Source: Betaproteobacteria bacterium (GTDB lineage: Bacteria > Pseudomonadota > Gammaproteobacteria > Burkholderiales > Usitatibacteraceae). From it: 10,422 nucleotides of DNA. The position numbers and the translations under genes were made by a program. Every line of letters starts with the position of its first letter. The stretch's first letter is position 1. Shown piece after piece: positions 5,330 to 10,422 of this stretch. The stretch lies in assembly GCA_025362705.1 (NCBI GenBank), contig JANYFH010000006.1:1-10422 (forward strand), read 5' to 3'. A model generated the notes under the pieces. It did no database searches. It was given only the letters and a program-made list of their open reading frames with translations, and was not told the DNA's origin.

Positions 5330-6295
5330 ATGAATGTTGCCCTTACCAGCATCTTTAATAGCACGATCGTTCGAAAACATATTCAACTACCGCTCCTCCG
5401 CACCAGCACCCGCATTGCCGCCGCAATTGCCCCCGCGTGGGTAGCACGCACTGCTGCCAAACGCTTCATCACGCCGCCATTTCATGCGCACACGCCACCC
5501 GAATTGCGTCACCTGCGAGGCGGTCGTCGTCTGTCGATCCCGGTACGCATGGGCACACTTGCCGCATGGCAATTCGGCGATCGCTGGCGTCCGGCCATCA
5601 TCATGAGCCACGGTTGGGGTGGGCGCGGCGCACAATTTCGCGAATTTGTATCCGCACTGGTCGATGCAGGATTTCAGGTGTGGCTATTCGATCATGTCAG
5701 CCACGGCATGAGCGAAGGCGTTGAGGCACCAATTACCGATTTCGCCAGAGGTGTGACTGCGGTCGTGCGCGCGGCCGAGACGGAAGGCGTCGCCGTCGCC
5801 GGATTCGTCGGCCACTCGTTGGGCTGTGCTGGTATTGGCATCGCGTTACGTGGTGAATTGCGCGACCTGCGCAACGTGCGTGTGGTGCAGATCGCGCCGC
5901 CCGCTTCGCTGATTCGCTATTCCCGATTTTTTGCGCGCATGATTGGTTTGCCTGAACGTATCCGCGCGGCCATGCAATGGCGGCTGGAACAAAAAATCGG
6001 CGTGAACTGGCAGGAATTCGAAATGCCGGGCGCTGTGGCAGCGCTTACGGCCAAGGCACTGGTGATTCACGATCAGGACGACAAGGATGTACGCATCGAA
6101 AGCGGACTCTGTGTTGCGCGGTCCTGGCCTGATGCGCGTTTCAAACGCACTTATAGCCTGGGGCACAGGAAAATTCTACGCGACCAAAATGTGATTGCGG
6201 CCACAGCTGATTTCCTGGCCAATCGCGTGGAATTTCTGCTGCCACCGCAAGTCGATGAATGGTCTGCGTTTCCGGGGCCGGCGCCAATTTATTGA
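5330..6295 (+). CDS. Alpha/beta hydrolase
   Basis: A 321-residue serine hydrolase of the alpha/beta fold. The triad is visible: Ser163 in the nucleophile elbow GHSLG, Asp251 in HDQDDKDV and His279 in SLGHRKIL. The oxyanion motif HGWGG is at 94-98. The domain begins around residue 70, after a ~60-residue basic N-terminal extension with a mildly hydrophobic stretch (28-40) that is not a clear signal peptide. Esters, thioesters or lactones are possible substrates; the sequence does not choose. AAGGAGA at 5318-5324 is an excellent ribosome binding site five bases before the ATG. With only 23 bases after tetR, it is surely in the same transcript. Confidence 0.9.
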   Translation: MNVALTSIFNSTIVRKHIQLPLLRTSTRIAAAIAPAWVARTAAKRFITPPFHAHTPPELRHLRGGRRLSIPVRMGTLAAWQFGDRWRPAIIMSHGWGGRGAQFREFVSALVDAGFQVWLFDHVSHGMSEGVEAPITDFARGVTAVVRAAETEGVAVAGFVGHSLGCAGIGIALRGELRDLRNVRVVQIAPPASLIRYSRFFARMIGLPERIRAAMQWRLEQKIGVNWQEFEMPGAVAALTAKALVIHDQDDKDVRIESGLCVARSWPDARFKRTYSLGHRKILRDQNVIAATADFLANRVEFLLPPQVDEWSAFPGPAPIY

Positions 6296-6300
6296 TCAAT

Positions 6301-6750
6301 ATGCACGAGACATTTTTCATTCTCGGTGGAAGCGTCAGCGCAATTGCTGCGCTGGCGCACCTGGGCATTATCGTTTCAGGTCCGCGAGCGTATCGTTTTT
6401 TTCGTGCCCCTGATTCGTATGCCGATGCCGTGGCGCGCGGATCGCACAAACCACATGTCGTCACCGCCATTATCGCGACGATACTTTTTACCTGGAGTGC
6501 GTATGCATTCTCGGCCGCAGGCATCGTCGCGCCATTGCCATTACTGCCGTGGATCATCACAGCAATCACGGCGGTGTATATGATCCGCGGCCTCGCACTT
6601 GTCTTGCAACTTTACAAAATAAGCATCTTCACTGCCGGGCATCAGGTGGTAATCCGCGATCTTGTTTTCTCCGGCATCGTCCTTTCGGCTGGCTTTATGC
6701 ACCTTGTTGCTACCATCCATCTCTTCCGGAACCTTCCCGCCACGAACTAA
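6301..6750 (+). CDS. Hypothetical four-helix inner-membrane protein
   Basis: A 149-residue integral membrane protein with helices at about 5-27, 52-74, 81-103 and 121-142, with small polar loops; the first cytoplasmic or periplasmic loop carries RAYRFFRAPDSY. I know no named family for it. ATG 6301 begins just before the first helix and five bases after the hydrolase stop, which fits translational coupling. No good Shine-Dalgarno is seen. An in-frame ATG at 6259 would overlap the hydrolase and add a short non-conserved-looking leader. Its place between the hydrolase and the acyl-CoA ligase suggests a role in uptake, membrane anchoring or lipid handling for the same pathway, but this is inference only. 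Confidence 0.75.
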   Translation: MHETFFILGGSVSAIAALAHLGIIVSGPRAYRFFRAPDSYADAVARGSHKPHVVTAIIATILFTWSAYAFSAAGIVAPLPLLPWIITAITAVYMIRGLALVLQLYKISIFTAGHQVVIRDLVFSGIVLSAGFMHLVATIHLFRNLPATN

Positions 6751-6774
6751 CCCCTCACCATCCTCCACATCCGA

Positions 6775-6794
6775 CTATGCCAAAATAGGCGTAG
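6775..6794 (+). other. Small intercistronic hairpin
   Basis: CTATGCC (6775-6781) pairs with GGCGTAG (6788-6794) with one G-T wobble and a loop of AAAATA. It lies in the 68-base gap before the acyl-CoA ligase, 14 bases ahead of the ligase's GGAGA ribosome binding site. It is followed by an A-rich, not T-rich, run, so it is not a terminator; it might affect mRNA stability or be chance. Confidence 0.3.
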
Positions 6795-6818
6795 CACAAA
6801 AAATAAATGGAGAATGCC

Positions 6819-8465
6819 ATGTCGAGCATGATGCAGCGCCCGCTGCTCATTTCATCATTGATCGAGCACGCCGCTCGGAACCACGGTACGACTGAAATCA
6901 TTTCGCGCACCGTCGAAGGCGGCGCCGCGTTTGTGCTTCACCGTACCACGTATGGCGAGGCATGCAAACGAGCCAAACGGCTGGCGAACGCGCTCACGCG
7001 ATTGGGCGTCGCCAATGGTGACCGCATCGGTGCACTGGCCTGGAACGGTTACCGGCACTTTGAACTTTATTACGGGGTCTCCGGCATGGGTGCGGTGATG
7101 CACACGATTAACCCGCGCCTCTTTCCTGAACAGCTCGCCTACATCGCCAATCACGCCGAAGACAAATACATATTTTTCGATCTCACGTTTGCGCCGCTTA
7201 TCGAAGCTCTCGCTGCCAAGGCACACGGCGTCAAAGGTTTCATCGCGATGGCCGACCGTGCGTGCCTCGAAAAAGCAATACCTGATTCAAATATCCGCAA
7301 TCTGCTTTGCTACGAAGAATTACTCGCCACCGAAAGCTGCGAATATGAATGGCCGCAGTTCGATGAACTTACGCCCTCCTCGCTTTGCTATACCTCCGGC
7401 ACCACCGGAAATCCGAAGGGTGTGCTGTATACACATCGCTCAACGATGCTGCATACGATTAGCGGGATGTCCCCCGAGGCACTCAACATTTCGGCGCGCG
7501 ATGTCATGCTGCCCGTCGTGCCGATGTTTCACGTCAATGCCTGGGGCATTCCGTATATGTGTACGGCGGCCGGCGCGAAGCTGGTGTTCCCCGGGGCTGC
7601 GCTGGATGGCGCGAGCATTCACACCTTGTTTGAACAGGAAAAAGTGACCGTAAGCGCTGGCGTGCCTACCGTGTGGCTCGGGTTGCTCACCCATGTGAAG
7701 TCAAACAACCTTAAGTTCAGCACGCTCAAGGAAACCATCATCGGCGGCTCTGCGTGCCCGCCGGCGATGATCGAATCGTTTGAGCGCGACTACGGCGTGC
7801 GCGTGGTGCACGCCTGGGGAATGACGGAAATGTCGCCAATCGGCACTGTCTGCCGCCTGATGGCGAAGCATTTTGCGCTCTCACCCGCCGAGCAGTTCAA
7901 AGTGCAGATCAGACAGGGTCGGGTTCTTTACGGCGTGGAAATGAAAATTGTTGACGGCGAAGGTCATGAGTTGCCGCACGATGGGAAAGCCTTTGGTGAC
8001 TTGATGGTTCGCGGACAATGGATCGTGGATCGATATTTCCGGGAAGAACATTCCGCCCTGAGAGACGGCTGGTTCCCAACCGGCGACGTAGCCAACATTG
8101 ATGCCGACGGCTACATGCAGATTACCGACCGCTCAAAGGACGTGATCAAATCGGGCGGTGAATGGATCAGTTCGATTGACCTTGAGAATATTGCGGTGGC
8201 GCATCCGGCAGTGCAGGAAGCGGGCGTCATCGGTATCGCACACCCGAAGTGGGACGAACGTCCGTTGCTGGTCGTGGTGAAGAAGAAAGATGCCGAGGTC
8301 ACACGCGAAGAACTACTGAAATTCTTTGACGGCAAGATCGCCAAGTGGTGGATGCCAGACGATGTGGTGTTTGTCGATCAACTGCCGCATACGGCAACGG
8401 GAAAGCTGCTGAAGACGAAAATGCGCGAAGACTTCAAAGACTACACTCTGCCGACCGCGAGCTGA
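6819..8465 (+). CDS. AMP-forming acyl-CoA synthetase (fatty acid-CoA ligase, AlkK-like)
   Basis: A 548-residue member of the ANL adenylate-forming superfamily, which activates a carboxylic acid with ATP and joins it to coenzyme A. The motifs are complete: the phosphate loop YTSGTTGNPKG at 191-201, HAWGMTE at 331-337, GWFPTGD at 417-423, DRSKDVIKSGGEW from 437, and the adenylation lysine in TATGKLLK (Lys529). The N-terminus (MQRPLLISSLIEHA) resembles the medium- and long-chain ligases of the AlkK/DmdB type, so a fatty acid or similar acid is likely; the chain length cannot be read from the sequence. The start at 6819 is favoured by GGAGA at 6809-6813, five bases upstream; the ATG at 6807 overlaps that site and has none of its own. 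It is the last gene of the tetR run, and it meets the glycosyltransferase gene tail to tail. Confidence 0.93.
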   Translation: MSSMMQRPLLISSLIEHAARNHGTTEIISRTVEGGAAFVLHRTTYGEACKRAKRLANALTRLGVANGDRIGALAWNGYRHFELYYGVSGMGAVMHTINPRLFPEQLAYIANHAEDKYIFFDLTFAPLIEALAAKAHGVKGFIAMADRACLEKAIPDSNIRNLLCYEELLATESCEYEWPQFDELTPSSLCYTSGTTGNPKGVLYTHRSTMLHTISGMSPEALNISARDVMLPVVPMFHVNAWGIPYMCTAAGAKLVFPGAALDGASIHTLFEQEKVTVSAGVPTVWLGLLTHVKSNNLKFSTLKETIIGGSACPPAMIESFERDYGVRVVHAWGMTEMSPIGTVCRLMAKHFALSPAEQFKVQIRQGRVLYGVEMKIVDGEGHELPHDGKAFGDLMVRGQWIVDRYFREEHSALRDGWFPTGDVANIDADGYMQITDRSKDVIKSGGEWISSIDLENIAVAHPAVQEAGVIGIAHPKWDERPLLVVVKKKDAEVTREELLKFFDGKIAKWWMPDDVVFVDQLPHTATGKLLKTKMREDFKDYTLPTAS

Positions 8466-8480
8466 GACAGCCTCGCCTTT

Positions 8481-8520
8481 TGCGCGCCATTGTGCCCCGT
8501 TGCACCCTATTGCGCCCTAC
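8481..8520. repeat. Four imperfect 10-base tandem repeats
   Basis: TGCGCGCCAT, TGTGCCCCGT, TGCACCCTAT and TGCGCCCTAC stand in direct tandem between the convergent ligase and glycosyltransferase genes, and the last unit covers the glycosyltransferase stop codon. No T-tailed hairpin terminator for either gene is visible in this 51-base gap. Confidence 0.5.
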
Positions 8521-9320
8521 TGTCTTAGCACGGGTGACTTACTTGTACCAGCGTGGGCAAGATCCGGCGCAATTTCGATCGCCATCGGCAGGTTGAGACT
8601 GCGCCACAAACCCACAGGGTGCATGCCACGCCGTAGCAAACGGCCAGCCACCATGACCACAATGCGGGCGATATCGAGCACTGGCCGGAAATGGCTGGGA
8701 CGCGCCTGCCTAGGGTAAATTCCGGGAATGGCGACCGCAATACTTTGCATACCCAGCGCGCCCGCCTCGATCAGCACCTCGCTTTCAAACACAAAGCCAT
8801 TCCAGGCGACACTGCGATGCGTGATTTTGGTAAATAGCGAAGCCGGATAAACGCGAAACCCAGACTGGGTATCAGCGATTGGGTAGCCGGCCGCCCATGA
8901 AATCCAGAAGCGCGCGAACTGGTTCGCGTAGTAGCGGCGCGCCGGGAAATTCTTTTTGTCATGCAGCCGTGCGCCGATGACGATATGTTGTGGCGATCGC
9001 TCGGCCACGGCGAGCAGACGCGGCATGTCGTCGGGGTTGTGCTGACCATCTCCATCCAGCGTGACCACGAACTGTGCACCGTCGGCGAGCGCATGTTCGA
9101 AGCCTTTCCACAAACTCGCGGCTTTGCCGGCGTTGCGCTCGTTGCGCAACACCGACACCGGCAAGCCCTGCAGCTGATCAACGGTATTGTCGGACGAACC
9201 GTCGTCGACGACCACGACATCGGGCACGATTTTCAATGCTGCTTCAACCAGCGCACGGATGGTGGCGGCTTCGTTGTAGGCGGGAATGATGACAACAGTT
9301 TTAGGGTAGCGAGCGTGCAT
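8517..9320 (-). CDS. Family 2 glycosyltransferase (dolichol-phosphate-mannose-synthase-like)
   Basis: A 267-residue GT-A fold enzyme. VVIIPAYNEAATI (9-21) and VVDDGSSDNT (37-46) form the nucleotide-sugar site. DGD at 89-91, in TLDGDGQHNPDD, is the DxD metal motif. QSGFRVYP at 152-159 is typical of the family. There is no membrane helix pair at the C-terminus, so it is a soluble or membrane-associated cytoplasmic enzyme. Transfer of a sugar to a lipid or polyene acceptor is possible; the substrate is unknown. ATG 9320 is chosen; TTG 9329 in the same frame is an alternative, and neither has a strong ribosome binding site. It follows the MipA gene by 79 bases on the same strand. Such small GT2 enzymes also occur in aryl-polyene pigment loci, which may be relevant given the neighbours. 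Confidence 0.88.
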   Translation of the reverse strand: MHARYPKTVVIIPAYNEAATIRALVEAALKIVPDVVVVDDGSSDNTVDQLQGLPVSVLRNERNAGKAASLWKGFEHALADGAQFVVTLDGDGQHNPDDMPRLLAVAERSPQHIVIGARLHDKKNFPARRYYANQFARFWISWAAGYPIADTQSGFRVYPASLFTKITHRSVAWNGFVFESEVLIEAGALGMQSIAVAIPGIYPRQARPSHFRPVLDIARIVVMVAGRLLRRGMHPVGLWRSLNLPMAIEIAPDLAHAGTSKSPVLRQ

Positions 9321-9356
9321 ATCGATCAATTTTTAGAGATCTTCAAGGTTGTCTAC

Positions 9357-9385
9357 AGTGTATTCAGTATTTCGTGCCCGGGCAA
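9357..9385 (-). promoter_or_regulatory. Weak candidate promoter for the glycosyltransferase
   Basis: On the minus strand TTGCCC (9385-9380) and TACACT (9362-9357) are 17 bases apart, each matching four of six consensus positions. The -35 box overlaps a perfect 10-base palindrome, TGCCCGGGCA (9375-9384). The gene could instead be read only from the upstream operon promoter. Confidence 0.25.
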
Positions 9386-9399
9386 ACGCCGACACATCG

Positions 9400-10227
9400 T
9401 TACTCATTTCGCTCAACCCGTGTGCCGGACTGCGCAAATACCCATGTGACGGCGATGCCCACTGATACATTATTGCGCCGCTCAACCAATGGACTGGATG
9501 CGAATGCTGCGCCATTGAGCACGTCGTATTTCACGAACCCGGCCACCCATGCCGGCTCGAAGCGCCGTGAAAGCGCCGCAATAAATTGCGCACCAGAGTA
9601 GCCACCGGGCGCACGATACGCCGCACGACCTTGTCTGGCAAACTCGGGGGCCACACCATAAAAATGTTCGTGATACTTGCGGTCAGCGAACAGCGCGCCG
9701 GCGACCAGCCCCACGCGCCATCCCTGCATCGCTCTCAAATCTAGATTGAGATTCGGATTGGCGAGCACACCGGCACTGTGCACTGAACGAAAATCACTGG
9801 CAATGACCGCGCGCAGTGGCAGCCTGAGCGCCAGTTTTGAATTCTCCGTTTTGGCCAGCCAAATATTCAGCGAAGGACCAATTTCCAGAGACGGATCAAG
9901 GTCCGGCATGCCCTCGCGCACGCGATCGCCGTCGCTGCGAACAGGTACGGAACCACTGATCGATACATCCAGTTCAGCGCGATCACTTTTGAATACCAGT
10001 CCGCGCATTTTCTCGCGATCAATCTGGAAGATGTCGCCGCGATACACCAGCACCGGTACGGGCAACAGATAGCTGCGACGACTGGTGCTGCCACGATAAT
10101 CCGGGAAGCTGATCGCGGCGACACCGCCACCGACTTCCCACAGCGGCAGCATCTCCGCTCGTGCCGACGATGCACCGGCGACGATAAACGCCGTTAGCCA
10201 GGTAGCTCGCCAGCGCGTTTGTCTCAT
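9400..10227 (-). CDS. MipA/OmpV family outer-membrane protein
   Basis: A 275-residue protein with a signal peptide at 1-24 (MRQTRWRATWLTAFIVAGAS, then SARA, cleaved before EML). It has features of the MipA/OmpV beta-barrel family: an early FPDYRGS segment, LPVPVLVYRGDIFQIDRE, an FKSDRAELDVSISGSVP strand pair, and late alternating strands including RAAYRAPGGYSG. In characterised members the role is murein-hydrolase scaffolding (MipA) or an outer-membrane porin-like barrel (OmpV); which applies here is unknown. The last strand ends ITWVF-like (VTWVF) but is followed by nine to ten extra polar residues (AQSGTRVERNE), unusual for a barrel that normally ends in Phe. ATG 10227 is chosen because the signal peptide starts there and a GGGGGAAGG run precedes it; the start overlaps the upstream stop (ATGA), showing translational coupling. 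Confidence 0.85.
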   Translation of the reverse strand: MRQTRWRATWLTAFIVAGASSARAEMLPLWEVGGGVAAISFPDYRGSTSRRSYLLPVPVLVYRGDIFQIDREKMRGLVFKSDRAELDVSISGSVPVRSDGDRVREGMPDLDPSLEIGPSLNIWLAKTENSKLALRLPLRAVIASDFRSVHSAGVLANPNLNLDLRAMQGWRVGLVAGALFADRKYHEHFYGVAPEFARQGRAAYRAPGGYSGAQFIAALSRRFEPAWVAGFVKYDVLNGAAFASSPLVERRNNVSVGIAVTWVFAQSGTRVERNE

Positions 10228-10422
10228 AGGCCTTCCCCCGGCACCTGAATGTCGCGCTGGCGTTTGCGCCACGCGCGAAACGCGGTCGGCAGGTCAGCAA
10301 GAAAATTGACGTAGTAAATTACCCGGAACAAATACAGGCGTGGTCGCACCGGCCCATCGCGAAATACATCGCCCGCGAGCAGTGACACCACTGCAGACTG
10401 TACGCCAAACACATTGCGCGGG
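10224..10422 (-). CDS. C-terminal fragment of upstream gene, possibly an FAD-dependent oxidoreductase
   Basis: The frame is open from the right edge to the TGA at 10226-10224, giving the last ~65 residues of a protein whose start lies outside the window. A GTG at 10412 is internal. The visible part reads NVFGVQSAVVSLLAGDVF, then RPRLYLFRVIYYVNFLADL and a basic RAWRKRQRDIQ tail. It has no obvious membrane helix. The pattern recalls the C-terminal region of FAD-dependent oxidoreductase/flavin halogenase-like enzymes found in pigment gene clusters, but I hold this with low confidence since no Rossmann motif is in view. Its stop overlaps the MipA start by ATGA, so the two genes are translated together and probably serve one process. 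Confidence 0.5.
   Translation of the reverse strand, partial: PRNVFGVQSAVVSLLAGDVFRDGPVRPRLYLFRVIYYVNFLADLPTAFRAWRKRQRDIQVPGEGL

Noticed and set aside
8961..9449. A 162-residue plus-strand frame
   Set aside because: It overlaps the glycosyltransferase and the start of its upstream gap on the opposite strand; the glycosyltransferase motifs prove the minus strand is coding.
9677..10072. A 131-residue plus-strand frame
   Set aside because: It is antisense to the MipA/OmpV gene and rich in Arg/Ser as expected for a shadow.
1..10422. CRISPR array, tRNA, rRNA, insertion sequence or phage remnant
   Set aside because: I saw no regularly spaced repeats, no cloverleaf or rRNA-like segments, and no transposase or integrase motifs on either strand.

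Overview
The window looks like chromosomal DNA from a moderately GC-rich Gram-negative proteobacterium. Betaproteobacteria is my best guess, from the style of the acyl-CoA ligase, the MipA/OmpV outer-membrane protein and the Shine-Dalgarno usage; this is inference, not proof. There is no rRNA, tRNA, transposase, phage gene or CRISPR array. Genes are tightly packed except for about 400-580 bases around 2180-2763.

Left part (1-2747, all + strand): the 3' end of a GGDEF-EAL cyclic-di-GMP protein with a worn GGDEF domain and an apparently intact phosphodiesterase (EAL) domain; a small Ala/Pro-rich protein of unknown function; and an exported protein of unknown function with four cysteines in the mature part. 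Then comes a gene-poor stretch with several inverted repeats and two possible small proteins, one with a single membrane helix.

Middle (2764-4515): a hydroxypyruvate isomerase (hyi) on the minus strand, divergent from a NYN-domain (PIN-like RNase) protein that carries a C-terminal OST-HTH/LOTUS RNA-binding domain.

Centre-right (4619-8465, + strand): a probable four-gene operon of a TetR repressor, an alpha/beta hydrolase, a four-helix membrane protein and an AMP-forming acyl-CoA ligase. Its promoter has a TTGACA box and a TATTAT box with a near-perfect palindrome between them. The predicted transcription start falls almost on the tetR start codon, so the first message may be leaderless. The simplest reading is an autoregulated module in which the hydrolase frees a carboxylic acid and the ligase activates it to the CoA thioester.

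Right part (8517-10422, minus strand): a family 2 glycosyltransferase, a MipA/OmpV outer-membrane barrel and, start-stop coupled to it, the C-terminal end of a protein that enters from beyond the right edge. That fragment resembles, with low certainty, the tail of FAD-dependent oxidoreductase/halogenase-like enzymes. Together these could be the edge of a cell-envelope or aryl-polyene-type pigment locus, which only the sequence to the right can settle.

I do not see clear evidence of a wholly new system. The least explained parts are the structured region 2180-2763, the paired unknown genes at 1123-2179, and the TetR operon with its 4-helix membrane protein.
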